Positions 17,279 to 25,451 of a stretch of DNA of 64,000 nucleotides are shown here, piece after piece (within the stretch, counting starts at the first letter, position 1; each line of letters starts with the position of its first letter). The notes under the pieces were generated by a model. That model had not been told where the DNA came from. It was given only the letters and a program-made list of their open reading frames with translations, and made no database searches. The stretch is taken from the NCBI RefSeq assembly GCF_013488225.1, contig NZ_CP041238.1:2443501-2507500 (forward strand). Direction: 5' to 3'. The translations under genes were made by a program, and so were the position numbers. Source of the stretch: Sinorhizobium mexicanum. GTDB lineage: Bacteria; Pseudomonadota; Alphaproteobacteria; Rhizobiales; Rhizobiaceae.

Positions 17279-17554
17279 ATGATGAAAACTGCGTGTATCG
17301 CCTGCGCCACCGCGCTCCTGCTTGCGGCCTGCACCACCACGGCGCCCGAGGTGGAGCCGATCCCCGGCAGCATTACGTATGGTGGCCAGCCACGCACGAA
17401 GCTCACCAAGGCACCGGTCGGCAGCATCGTGCCGCACCAGTTCTTCACAAACGGCGGGCTGGCCCGGGAAACCTACGTGATCCAGCCGGACCGCTCGCTG
17501 AAGCTGATCCGCCGCCACATAGATTACGACTTCATCACGAGGCACTCCCGCTAG
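17279..17554 (+). CDS. Small lipoprotein, copy 3 of the tandem family
   Basis: 91 residues, lipobox LLLAAC, shorter linker before VEPIPGSITYGGQPRTKLTK and GSIVPHQFFTNGG. The start is one of two consecutive ATGs (17279/17282) after AAGAGGG; a more distant ATG at 17249 would add a non-signal extension and is not favoured. Confidence 0.72.
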   Translation: MMKTACIACATALLLAACTTTAPEVEPIPGSITYGGQPRTKLTKAPVGSIVPHQFFTNGGLARETYVIQPDRSLKLIRRHIDYDFITRHSR

Positions 17555-17680
17555 AGCGGGATGGGCGAAAGGCTACGCGGTTTCCTGTCCGCGTCCCGCG
17601 TCTCGACCGATTGGAATCGATCACGTGATTTTGGTCGATTTGACCGAAATCATCGTGGTTCACGGGAAAGGCAAGGAAAT
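17555..17680 (+). repeat. Possible intergenic repeat with inverted segments
   Basis: It begins AGAGCGGGATGGGCG, a motif typical of a second rhizobial intergenic repeat type, and contains the inverted pair GATTTTGGTC/GACCGAAATC. No coding frame is supported between copies 3 and 4. Confidence 0.35.
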
Positions 17681-17813
17681 GCCGCCAAACATCAGATCCT
17701 GTTCGGCGGCCGGCACGGGAACCCTGCACACATGGAACGCGTTGCTTTGCGGCGGGCCGATGTTCAAGGCCCTCGGCACTTCAACCGGGCCACATCGAGC
17801 GACGAGAAAGACC

Positions 17814-18125
17814 ATGAAGATCCCCCTGCCCGCGATGTCGCTTGCGATCCTCTCCACCATCCTGCTCGCTTCGAGCTTGAGCGGCTGCACCGCCACCGCC
17901 GTGACGGTCGGCTATTCGCCCTATCTCGAGCCTATACCCGGCAGCATCACCTACGGCGGCCGGCCGCGAACACGGCTCAGGAAGGCGCCCGTGGGCAGCA
18001 TCGTGCCGCACCAGTTCAACGATCGCGCGGGGCGCAGCGTCTACGAGACCTATGTGGTCGAGCCCGACGGCTCGCTGCGCCTCGTCGGCCGGCGTTACCG
18101 CTACGATTTCTTCGACTTCGACTGA
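17814..18125 (+). CDS. Small lipoprotein, copy 4 of the tandem family
   Basis: 103 residues, lipobox LSGC, then SPYLEPIPGSITYGGRPRTR, GSIVPHQFNDRAGRSVYETY and a basic RRYRYDFFDFD end. It has more Arg than the other copies. The ATG at 17814 begins the signal peptide after GACGAGAAAGACC; the longer in-frame extension is judged non-coding. Confidence 0.72.
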   Translation: MKIPLPAMSLAILSTILLASSLSGCTATAVTVGYSPYLEPIPGSITYGGRPRTRLRKAPVGSIVPHQFNDRAGRSVYETYVVEPDGSLRLVGRRYRYDFFDFD

Positions 18126-18314
18126 TTTCGCACGCCCGGCACCCTGTCTGGAACCGCTGCCCGACGGGGTTGTGGCTCCGAACGCATATCCAAACGCCCG
18201 GGGCACGCCGCATTCCACAGGAAGCTCCGCCCGCGATCTTTCGGCGAAAGCCGTCTTCCGCCGCCTCTTCGGTGAAAGCGGGTCCGCGCCTGACCGGCGA
18301 ATGTCTGCCTCTGT

Positions 18315-18563
18315 TTACGAAAAGCCGGCCCGGCGGAACCAGTCCTTCACGCCCGCCAGCACGTTCGCCTGGGCCGCATCGAGCGTCGTCGCATGACGGA
18401 AATCGTCGCTGCCGGTCCCGTTGCAATGCCAGATCGTCCAGGCCCAGTCTCCGCGCGCCTGGCGCTTCAGGACAAAGCCCATTTCGTGGTCACCCAGTTT
18501 GGCGCAATAGGCATCCGCCCGCTTCTGCACCCATGTCAGATTGATGTCGGCGACAGTCACCAT
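18315..18563 (-). CDS. Hypothetical small protein at the distal end of the phage cluster
   Basis: 82 residues, soluble, not recognised. It reads like a compact alpha/beta domain (GFVLKRQARGDWAWTIWHC) with two Cys. The ATG at 18563 follows GGAGGGCCAGGGGG; an ATG at 18620 has no such site. It is last in the minus-strand phage direction and may belong to the host rather than the phage. Confidence 0.55.
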   Translation of the reverse strand: MVTVADINLTWVQKRADAYCAKLGDHEMGFVLKRQARGDWAWTIWHCNGTGSDDFRHATTLDAAQANVLAGVKDWFRRAGFS

Positions 18564-18876
18564 CCCCCTGGCCCTCCCTCCGTTGGGAAAGGTAACCGCA
18601 ATCGCCTTGGTCGCACCCATGGAATTTTAGAGGAATGGGATATAGCCGGGGCGATATCCACAGCCATCGCGAGCCGGGCTAGGCCGCGGTTCGCGGCTTA
18701 CGCTTGCTTTCAGGGAAGCACAACCTGAACCATTGTTTTTTCGACATTTCGCCGCAACCGCGGCAGACGGCGCACCGGTCGCTGAACCTGGCGCCTTCCG
18801 CTCCGAATCGGCGCCAGCCACCGCCATGCGAAGACCGGACCGATGCGACAGCGAAGTAAGCGACCGGCATCGCGAC

Positions 18877-19215
18877 CTACCCGCCCCTGAGCAGCACAAG
18901 CATCCGCTTCGCCGCGTCCGCAAAGGTCACCCCGAGCGCAGCGCCACCGATGCCGATGACGCCGAGCGCGCCCATCCCCATCAGCTTCCATTTCCGCACG
19001 TCCTCGGTCACCGGCTTCATGTCGGCGATATCTTCCTTGGTCAGCGACATCGCGCCTTCGAGCGTGCCCACACGCTCGAAGAGTTCGTCCATACGGCGGA
19101 TCGTCGAGGCGAGGCTTGCGTCGGCCCGCTCCTCGGTCCGCCGGAAATCCTCGCGCAGATTCTTCACTTCGGCGATCAGCGTTCCGAGCTGCTGGTGAAC
19201 GCCCGCATCAATCAT
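18877..19215 (-). CDS. DUF1515-like membrane-tethered coiled-coil protein
   Basis: 112 residues. A long charged helix (GTLIAEVKNLREDFRRTEER to about residue 65) is followed by one C-terminal membrane segment (MGMGALGVIGIGGAALGVTF). This matches the rhizobial DUF1515 type often seen beside phage lysis genes. The ATG at 19215 overlaps the stop of the Rz1-like gene (ATGATTGA); another ATG at 19242 is possible. It may act as a holin-like or lysis accessory protein, by context only. Confidence 0.65.
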   Translation of the reverse strand: MIDAGVHQQLGTLIAEVKNLREDFRRTEERADASLASTIRRMDELFERVGTLEGAMSLTKEDIADMKPVTEDVRKWKLMGMGALGVIGIGGAALGVTFADAAKRMLVLLRGG

Positions 19216-19471
19216 CCCTGCCCGCTCCCATCGTCCCTCCATGTCTCTCGCATTCGGCCTTCGTCCATATGGCCGCGGCGCAAAGGCCGACCACGGTGCG
19301 GTCAATGCGGCTTTGGTCAGCGGCAGTCGCGCCGCGGGTGCCGGCAAGCTCAGTGCCGACGACGCGTCTCAGGCCCGTCACATCGCCCGGCCCCGAAATC
19401 CCACACCCCGCCAGAACCAAGGCAGGCATCATAAGCGCGACGCTTCGCGTCAGCGCGGTCTGCTGCTTCAT
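19208..19471 (-). CDS. Rz1-like outer-membrane spanin lipoprotein
   Basis: 87 residues with a signal peptide and lipobox (LVLAGC). The mature part is short and contains RSIDRT-like and Cys-containing segments. It starts inside the Rz-like gene in another frame and overlaps it by about 120 bases, the classical nested Rz/Rz1 architecture. The ATG at 19471 follows GAAAGGC; an ATG seven codons earlier is less likely. It would pair with the inner-membrane spanin to fuse the membranes at lysis. Confidence 0.6.
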   Translation of the reverse strand: MKQQTALTRSVALMMPALVLAGCGISGPGDVTGLRRVVGTELAGTRGATAADQSRIDRTVVGLCAAAIWTKAECERHGGTMGAGRDD

Positions 19472-19589
19472 CGTTTTGCCTTTCGATGGCATGTCTCACT
19501 GCTTGTGCCCCCTCCTCGCGGATGGCGAGCACGGCCCAAAAGACGGCAGCAAGCACGAGGCCGCCCCCAAGGATCTTTCCCCAGACCAT
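19350..19589 (-). CDS. Rz-like inner-membrane spanin
   Basis: 79 residues: one N-terminal membrane anchor (GGGLVLAAVFWAVLAI) and a charged, helix-prone periplasmic part (EEGAQAVRHAIERQNDEAAD) that ends with two Cys. This topology fits an i-spanin, though it is short. A GTG at 19595 overlapping the endolysin stop (GTGA) is the alternative start. Neighbouring endolysin and nested lipoprotein support the call. Confidence 0.6.
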   Translation of the reverse strand: MVWGKILGGGLVLAAVFWAVLAIREEGAQAVRHAIERQNDEAADRADAKRRAYDACLGSGGVWDFGAGRCDGPETRRRH

Positions 19590-19591
19590 CG

Positions 19592-20422
19592 TCACTTGAG
19601 ACCCAGCGCCTGCCGCACGACCGGCATCGAGGAGATGGCGTAGACGGCGAAGCCGACGATCACCGTGAGGATCGCGAGTTGCACCCGCCAGTCGAGCGTC
19701 ACGAGGTTCAACTCCTTCAAGGCGGTGACGACGCTGCCGCCGGCCGTCAGCAGCCAGGTCCAGAAGCGCCCCGACCTCGAGACCGCCTTGCGCTTCGACG
19801 CAGGGCGCGATGCCGCCGGCGCCGCTTCAGCCTGCGTGACTGGCGCGATCGAGACTTCGGGCTCCACCGGCCTCCGCGCCACCGCCAACACCTCCCGCAG
19901 CACGGCTTCGACCTTCTCCGGCTTGACCAGCGCCTTGTTGAGGCTATCACCGGCGTAATAGGATTGTCCGCGCTTCACCTCCTGATCATTCCCCCTGGTG
20001 GCGGCCAGCACCGGAAGCGACGCCCATTCCTGTGCCAGCCGTTTGCCGAATTCGACCAGGGACAATTCGCCAGCCACGAACGCCTGATAGCCGCGGCGTT
20101 TCACGAGGTGAAAGCCAAGCCGGTCCTGCAGATCCGGCGTGAAGAGATCGCTTGCCTCGATCGAGGAGATTTCCTTCGCGAGCCCGATCAGCGTCGCCCG
20201 CATAAATTGATAGGCGCCGGCGGCGCTGGAGCCATGGCTCTTCGACCAGGACTTTTGCGCCTCGACGACATCGCCGAAGCGCATCGTCGTCAGCGGCTGC
20301 TTTAGCCTGTTCTGCCTGTTGGCATAGATTACGTCATAAGAAGCGCGGTCCTTCCGCCCGACCTCGGTCTCCCGAATGAAGTCAAGCAGAATCGCCGCGC
20401 CAGCAGGCACGGTTTTGTTCAT
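19592..20422 (-). CDS. Phage endolysin with C-terminal membrane segments
   Basis: 276 residues. The N-terminal ~150 residues look like a lysozyme-fold muramidase: LLDFIRETEVGRKDRASYDV carries a plausible catalytic Glu, and SKSHGSSAAGAYQFMRATL is typical of phage muramidases. A Pro/Ala/Lys linker (about 165-215) leads to two hydrophobic segments (FWTWLLTAGGSVVTAL; LAILTVIVGFAVYAISSM). The tail is unusual and could anchor the enzyme or supply a holin-like function, as no separate holin is obvious here. Confidence 0.78.
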   Translation of the reverse strand: MNKTVPAGAAILLDFIRETEVGRKDRASYDVIYANRQNRLKQPLTTMRFGDVVEAQKSWSKSHGSSAAGAYQFMRATLIGLAKEISSIEASDLFTPDLQDRLGFHLVKRRGYQAFVAGELSLVEFGKRLAQEWASLPVLAATRGNDQEVKRGQSYYAGDSLNKALVKPEKVEAVLREVLAVARRPVEPEVSIAPVTQAEAAPAASRPASKRKAVSRSGRFWTWLLTAGGSVVTALKELNLVTLDWRVQLAILTVIVGFAVYAISSMPVVRQALGLK

Positions 20423-20439
20423 GGTTCACCTTGTTGCTC

Positions 20440-20468
20440 AAAAAAGAAAACCCCGCTTCGTGGCGGGG
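20440..20468 (-). terminator. Intrinsic terminator after the methyltransferase gene
   Basis: Stem CCCCGCTTCGTGGCGGGG (20451-20468). On the minus strand it is followed by TTTTCTTTTTT. It lies between the methyltransferase stop (20493) and the endolysin start. Confidence 0.85.
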
Positions 20469-20492
20469 TCAGAGGCAATTCGATCGCGATAG

Positions 20493-21251
20493 CTAGTGTT
20501 TGATAATTAGCCCTTGGCCGGTCGGCAAAGTAAGAACCATATGCGCACGTTTAGCCGTGAATTCGTTCCACATGTCGTACTGCTCTTCGAGATCCTTGAA
20601 GGCGTAATCGTCTAACACGATGTGACCACCTGGAACGATCCTATCCCACACCCGCTCGATGCACTCTTTTTCGTAGCGAGCACTGTTTAGGTCCACTGAA
20701 AGATATGAAATCTTTTCTATGGCCGTGACATCAAGTGTTTGCGGCAGTGCGCCCTTGACCAACGAGGCATTCGGGAATCGCGCGAAGTTACGTTTCGCTA
20801 TGTCGTAGACGTCGATATAAAATTTGTTGTTTCGCTTGATGGCGATCGCCTTTTCACTCGACGCTAATCCTTGTGTAGGTATCCCTTCGTAGGTGTCAAA
20901 AAGATAGAATTGTTTGTTGAGCTTATCGAAGTCCAGGTAGTCGCAAACTGTCATCGAAAAGAGGCCGGCGTTTACACCAAACTCAACGAAGTCGCCCTCT
21001 AATTTGGATGCATTGAGCGCCGCCCAGCAACAGACGTGCGCTCTCCAGCGGACATCAGGAACATGGCCCAGTTTCGCCCAAGCCTCCTTGTTGCCCTGCT
21101 CGGCAAACCGCCATGCAGCATCGAATTTCGGATCGTCGAGGAAGGACGTATTCTTATTCAGGACACGAAAGCCGTCCATCTCCAGCCCCGGAAGCGATTT
21201 ATCTCCGTGCGCTACATAGCGCGCACGTTTCCTTAATTCACGAAACCGCAT
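20493..21251 (-). CDS. TylF/MycF-like class I SAM-dependent methyltransferase
   Basis: 252 residues. FVEFGVNAGLFSMTVCDYL is the SAM-binding motif I, LFDTYEGIP the acidic second motif, and LSVDLN with GGHIVLDDYAF the Asp-containing metal/catalytic region typical of TylF-type O-methyltransferases. Base composition is clearly lower in GC than the flanking phage genes, and the gene has its own terminator, so it looks like an inserted cargo gene (moron). It could modify a sugar or surface glycan; the substrate is unknown. Confidence 0.78.
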   Translation of the reverse strand: MRFRELRKRARYVAHGDKSLPGLEMDGFRVLNKNTSFLDDPKFDAAWRFAEQGNKEAWAKLGHVPDVRWRAHVCCWAALNASKLEGDFVEFGVNAGLFSMTVCDYLDFDKLNKQFYLFDTYEGIPTQGLASSEKAIAIKRNNKFYIDVYDIAKRNFARFPNASLVKGALPQTLDVTAIEKISYLSVDLNSARYEKECIERVWDRIVPGGHIVLDDYAFKDLEEQYDMWNEFTAKRAHMVLTLPTGQGLIIKH

Positions 21252-21318
21252 GCAATTGACCCTGTGTGTGATGCTGCTTGCGCTGATATACAGGCAGGAG
21301 TTGAGCGCCGCAAGCAGA

Positions 21319-21810
21319 TCAGAAATCGATAGCTGTCCACCAGATTTCGTCGATCTGCGCTTCTGAAAGGCCGAGTGCGCCGCCTACAACGCTGATGAAC
21401 GGATGACCGCGAACAAAGGTCGTCGCATATTCCCATTCGATCCTCGCCGTTTCCTTTTCGGGCCCCTCCGGCATCGTCTCGATCACAGCATCGACTCGTG
21501 CGGGGGCGAAGCCGTTGTTTACAAGCCCAATGCGAAGCTGACGCGCAGTCAGCGCAGGCATGCCGGCGCGTATTTCAGCCGCGGTCGGCGGAGCAAACGG
21601 CTGGATTGGGAAGGACGGATTAGTCGCGAGCCACGCGCGCACGGCCGGGTTCAGGCCATAGGGGTCGTCGGGACGGCTACAGTAAGATGTATCGTACGTC
21701 TGACCTTCGATGTCCGTTATGTTGCAATGAACGACAAGCACGTTCTCTTCAGTTGTAGCCGCGACGGCAACGACCGAATTGAGAGATATGTTGGAGGACA
21801 TGACAGTCAT
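21319..21810 (-). CDS. Hypothetical phage tail-associated protein
   Basis: 163 residues, follows directly on the tail-fibre gene (stop and start adjacent at 21811/21810). The N-terminal half is beta-rich; the central part is RPDDPYGLNPAVRAWLATNP, and the C-terminal half is helical (LTARQLRIGLVNNGFAPARV). The latter half resembles small proteins that follow tail-fibre genes and help assemble or cap them. No firm family. Confidence 0.6.
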   Translation of the reverse strand: MTVMSSNISLNSVVAVAATTEENVLVVHCNITDIEGQTYDTSYCSRPDDPYGLNPAVRAWLATNPSFPIQPFAPPTAAEIRAGMPALTARQLRIGLVNNGFAPARVDAVIETMPEGPEKETARIEWEYATTFVRGHPFISVVGGALGLSEAQIDEIWWTAIDF

Positions 21811-22917
21811 TTAGGCAACCCTTTGGAACAGATTAATTTCCGAACCACCGTCAGACACGCCGCGACACCGCCATGTTCCAGCCAGTTGGGCGCCGGCATT
21901 GACGTAGCCGGTAGTGACGTAGGAGAAGTTGTTCGGCGAAAAGAGATGGATGCCCGCGCTAGCATTGCGCGCAGTGTATGTGCTGGAACTCGCGCACAGC
22001 ACATGCCCTAACGGAAAATTCGTTTCCGCCGCCGCCGTGCCCGTATAAACCTCCGCGGCCGTGAACCCGAGCGCGTGGGTGTGGCTGGTGGTTGTCACGC
22101 TGTTCGTCGTGTCGTTGGTGATGCTCGATGGCGTGCCGAGGGTGAATGTGCGGTTTGTCGTAAGGTCGCCGCCCCCTGTCAGTCCATTGCCGGCGGTCAT
22201 TGTCGTCGCCGTTGATGCCGCCCCCAACGAGGCGCGGGCCGTTGCGCCGCTCTCCGCTACCCAAGTCGTGCCATTGCCGACGATGAAATTACTGTTGGTC
22301 ACCGCCAGATTTGCAATGGCCGCAAGGCCGGCATCAAAGGCCTGGACGTTTGTGCCGATCGCAAGGCCAAGCGTCGCTCGCGCCGTCGCCGCGTCGGCAT
22401 CGTCGAGGAGCGTACGGGCGAAGGCCGTGAGAGGGGTGGCCGCATAGCTATCTACCGCCGTCGTATAGATCATGCGGTCGGCCGCCGTCGTCAACCCGGC
22501 GATCGACTGAAGCCCGGCGTCGAACGCCTGGACGTCGGTGCCGATGGCGACGCCGAGGGTGGCCCGCGCGGTCGCCGCATCGGCGTCGTCGATCAGCGAT
22601 CGGCCGAACGGCGTCAGCGCCGTGGACGCATAGGCGTCCGCCGCGGTCGTGTAGATCGTCTTGTCGGCGCCAGTCGCAAGCCCGGCGATCGAGTTCAGCG
22701 CCGCGCTCGCGGCTTGCGCGCCAAGCGCCGCGCGGGCGGCGCTGGCGCTGGTGGCACCGGTTCCGCCCGCAGTGATCGGCCGCGCGGCATTTGCGTCGGC
22801 CGTGAGGTCGTCGATCAGCGCGTTGTAGGGCACGCTCTGGATCGTCGTGTTCGGAACACCCTTGGTGCCGGCCGGTGGGGAATAGACTCCGCCTGTTCTT
22901 GGCAAGATAGCCTCCAT
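21811..22917 (-). CDS. Tail fibre protein with internal repeats
   Basis: 368 residues. A short particle-binding-like N-terminus (YSPPAGTKGVPNTTIQSVPY) precedes ITAGGTGATSASAARAALGA, a motif common in tail fibres. Then come two to three repeats of ~56 residues with the pattern DDADAATARATLG.AIGT..QAFDAGL.SIAGL. The C-terminal part (from about 230) is Thr/Ser/Gly-rich with NSVTTTSHTHALGF and a globular tip. The repeats probably form a trimeric shaft. It should be the receptor-binding fibre or a collar fibre. Confidence 0.82.
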   Translation of the reverse strand: MEAILPRTGGVYSPPAGTKGVPNTTIQSVPYNALIDDLTADANAARPITAGGTGATSASAARAALGAQAASAALNSIAGLATGADKTIYTTAADAYASTALTPFGRSLIDDADAATARATLGVAIGTDVQAFDAGLQSIAGLTTAADRMIYTTAVDSYAATPLTAFARTLLDDADAATARATLGLAIGTNVQAFDAGLAAIANLAVTNSNFIVGNGTTWVAESGATARASLGAASTATTMTAGNGLTGGGDLTTNRTFTLGTPSSITNDTTNSVTTTSHTHALGFTAAEVYTGTAAAETNFPLGHVLCASSSTYTARNASAGIHLFSPNNFSYVTTGYVNAGAQLAGTWRCRGVSDGGSEINLFQRVA

Positions 22918-22920
22918 GAA

Positions 22921-22948
22921 AAAAGCCTCCCTTTGGGAGGCCGCAAAA
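22921..22948 (-). terminator. Bidirectional intrinsic terminator
   Basis: Stem GCCTCCCTTTGGGAGGC (22925-22941) with A-runs on the left (AAAA, more beyond 22918) and AAAAAA on the right, so it gives a U-tract in either direction. It lies just upstream of the tail-fibre gene and downstream of the small membrane gene. Confidence 0.8.
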
Positions 22949-23024
22949 AATGGAAATGGTTCGATTTCGGGCGGGATCGCCTTGAGGATATCGCGCCCGT
23001 CGTTGCGCGCGCAAAAGCGTTGGG

Positions 23025-23174
23025 TCAGGTGACGAACCCGAAAAGAACGTATGCAACGATACCGCAGATTACCGGATACAATTTCCCCGATATTCTTATG
23101 TTAAATTTGGCGAGCAGCCAGTCGATGAGCGTCAGCACGACGTAAATACCGATAGCTGCGTAAATCTTCTGCAT
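23025..23174 (-). CDS. Small two-helix membrane protein (holin candidate)
   Basis: 49 residues, almost entirely two hydrophobic helices (IYAAIGIYVVLTLIDWLLA; LYPVICGIVAYVLFGF) joined by a short Lys/Arg-containing loop. The ATG at 23174 follows CGGAGACGAT. Size, topology and position near the tail/lysis genes suit a phage holin, but there is no family-specific motif. Confidence 0.6.
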   Translation of the reverse strand: MQKIYAAIGIYVVLTLIDWLLAKFNIRISGKLYPVICGIVAYVLFGFVT

Positions 23175-23215
23175 ATCGTCTCCGAAGAAATTTGAACGCT
23201 GATCCCCAAGAGAGA

Positions 23216-24088
23216 TCATCGCAAGCCGCTGAGATCACCCTTGAAGCCGTTCCGCCCGACATAGTCGCCAAGTGCCTCAATCATGCCACCACCATAAGCT
23301 CCAGTATAGTAGCCCGCCAAGCCACCGGCGGCGCCGCCATATCGACTCGCCTGGGGACCGTAGTGGCTGCCAATCGTCGCGCCGATAAGTCCACCGATCG
23401 CACCCCCAATCCGCCCGAGATGTGGGCTCTCGCGCAGGCCGCCGCCTTGCGTTGTTTGCTCGCCTGGTTGTTGCTGCCGAGAAACTTCACGTCGTGGCTG
23501 GAAGTGTTCCCAGGCATTTGGCTGAAAGGCGCGAGTATCGTACAGCTCCGTGCCGGACTGAGGTCCCCTTCCAAAAGTCGGATCGAAATAAAACCGGTTC
23601 CGCATCGAAGACCCGACGTTGGCAGGCGGCAACCTTTGGCTAGGCCACGGTTCTTCGTGGGAGACAGAAACGCTGCGCGGCATCACTGATTGGCGGAGCG
23701 CTGCAGCGCCTGTCTTGTCTTGAGCGCCAAGCCCCTCCCTTGCCGTGTTATCCAGGCGCCGCGGCGCATCCGCAAAGGGCGCACCGGCGACCGCATCGCT
23801 CAGCGAAGGCATCGCGGTCGCCTGCGGCTTCCCCTCCATCAATCCTGCTCGGACAAAGTCCGCTTGCTGCCGCCTGCGCGGCAAATTGCCTTTCCTGTTT
23901 CCAAGTCTCGCTGGATCCACCGATATGCTCCTTGCTTGCGGCCGCAGGCTTAATTGCGGGTCGCCTGATTTTGATAAAGACATGCGTGTTGCTGGCGTGG
24001 GTGGTCTTCCGAAATCCCGCGCCTGAGTTTGGGGAACATCCTTACCGCTGCTTCCGATCCCTCTTCCCCGCCGAAAAAAGCCGGCCAT
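23216..24088 (-). CDS. Phage virion-associated hypothetical protein with glycine-zipper tail
   Basis: 290 residues. About 200 residues of basic, low-complexity, probably unstructured sequence are followed by a Gly-zipper hydrophobic region (GRIGGAIGGLIGATIGSHYG; GGAAGGLAGYYTGAYGGG). Such zippers occur in ejection and membrane-penetrating proteins of short-tailed phages, so an ejected internal protein is possible. It overlaps the preceding S74-domain gene by 47 bases in another frame. Confidence 0.6.
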   Translation of the reverse strand: MAGFFRRGRGIGSSGKDVPQTQARDFGRPPTPATRMSLSKSGDPQLSLRPQARSISVDPARLGNRKGNLPRRRQQADFVRAGLMEGKPQATAMPSLSDAVAGAPFADAPRRLDNTAREGLGAQDKTGAAALRQSVMPRSVSVSHEEPWPSQRLPPANVGSSMRNRFYFDPTFGRGPQSGTELYDTRAFQPNAWEHFQPRREVSRQQQPGEQTTQGGGLRESPHLGRIGGAIGGLIGATIGSHYGPQASRYGGAAGGLAGYYTGAYGGGMIEALGDYVGRNGFKGDLSGLR

Positions 24089-25451
24089 AGTCCACCCGCC
24101 GCATGCCGTCCGCCCCGCGGATCACGGCGTCCGGGCGGATCTTTTCCACCTCCTGCGCCATCACGCCGATATGCTTCGGCCCCGAACCCGGCTCGCCCCT
24201 GTAGCGGAACTCATAGAGGTTATGCCCGTTGAGCCTGCCGACCTTCTCGATGTTCTTCTTGGCGCGGCGGTCGGATAGCGGAAGGTTGCCGATGATCGAC
24301 GCAATCGATCCCATCATGTCCTTCCCCGCCTGCTGCCGGGCGTTATAGGTCGCCATCTGGTTCTGGTAATTCTGCTGCACCAGCCCGGCATAGTCGACCG
24401 GCTGCATCGACTGGCCCTGTGTCGGCACGAAGTTCGGGCTCGTCACCTGCCCGCCGGCAAGCAGCGCCGAGATCTCGTTGATCGGCTGGTTGCGGCTCGC
24501 ATATTGCTCGTTCAAATAGTTGGCGCGGGCCGTGTTCTGGGCGTTGATCCGCGCCTGCTCCGCGTTGAAGCTCTGGTCCTTCAGCGCATTGTTCGCGGCC
24601 GTCGCCGACTGGCTGTTCTGGTGCATCTGCTGCTTGGCGTTGTTGCCGAAATCGGCGTTCTGCAGTGCCTGACCATAGGCCTGCGCCTGCGCCGCATTCT
24701 CGAAGCTCGCCTTCTGGTTGGCGAGGTTGGCAAGCCGCGTCTGCTCCTGGCCGGCATTCAGCACCGCGGCGATGCGGGCGTCGTTGGACGTCCGGTTCGC
24801 CTCGTCGACCGCTCGGTTATAGGCCTCTGACCCCGGTTGCAGGCCCTGGTTGGCAAGCCGCGTTTCCAGCGCCGCCCTGTCGCGATCGAGCTGCGGGTTG
24901 AGCCGCGCCATCAGGGCATTCTCGTATTTCGAGGTGTCGAAATCCGTCTCGTAGCTACGGGTGATGTTGCCGGCATTGCCGACGGAGGTTTGAAGCTCCG
25001 GGCCGCCGGAAAACTGCTGGTATTGCGGGAGCTGCAGCTTCGAAGGATCGCCGGCGGCCGGCGCCTTGGAAATGTCCATCGGCTTGCCGAGCAGATCGTT
25101 GAGCCGGCTCGATTGCGAAGTGGCGAGCGTCGCAAGATTGAGGCTCGCCGCATCGTTCTGATCCTTGATCGCCTTTTGAGTCTTCGAGAGCGCCTGCGTC
25201 GCCGTCGCCACGGGCACGTCGTAGACATTCCCGCTCAAGGGATCGGTCCACTTCTGCGTCGTATAGCTGTAGGTGAGGCTGCCGTCCGGCGTCACCTGGT
25301 TGACATTGCCCATGTATCCGTTGGCGACCGCCGTGCCGATATTGGTCGCGGTCTGTGCGGCCGCCGTCGCCTTCGGATCCGGGGGCGTGGGAGCTTTTGA
25401 TTTTCCGATAGCACACCTACCTTCGATTGACGGGATGCGCCCGCCAGTCAT
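24042..25451 (-). CDS. Tail/virion protein with S74-type intramolecular chaperone domain
   Basis: 469 residues. Gln/Asn/Ala-rich helical body (LANQGLQPGSEAYNRAVDEA and similar). The last ~75 residues form an S74 (ICA) domain: LSDRRAKKNIEKVG, HIGVMAQEVEKIRPDAV, RVDYGRLF. That domain normally trimerises and then releases itself from fibre proteins with a Ser-Lys dyad. Here the Ser-Asp-Arg-Arg-x-Lys-Lys start is present. The ATG at 25451 overlaps the end of the GNAT gene by 35 bases. Confidence 0.8.
   Translation of the reverse strand: MTGGRIPSIEGRCAIGKSKAPTPPDPKATAAAQTATNIGTAVANGYMGNVNQVTPDGSLTYSYTTQKWTDPLSGNVYDVPVATATQALSKTQKAIKDQNDAASLNLATLATSQSSRLNDLLGKPMDISKAPAAGDPSKLQLPQYQQFSGGPELQTSVGNAGNITRSYETDFDTSKYENALMARLNPQLDRDRAALETRLANQGLQPGSEAYNRAVDEANRTSNDARIAAVLNAGQEQTRLANLANQKASFENAAQAQAYGQALQNADFGNNAKQQMHQNSQSATAANNALKDQSFNAEQARINAQNTARANYLNEQYASRNQPINEISALLAGGQVTSPNFVPTQGQSMQPVDYAGLVQQNYQNQMATYNARQQAGKDMMGSIASIIGNLPLSDRRAKKNIEKVGRLNGHNLYEFRYRGEPGSGPKHIGVMAQEVEKIRPDAVIRGADGMRRVDYGRLFSAGKRDRKQR

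Noticed and set aside
22300..22700. Regularly repeated DNA that could suggest a CRISPR array
   Set aside because: The repeats are in frame, of ~168 bases and code for tail-fibre shaft repeats; there are no short repeats with unique spacers or cas genes.
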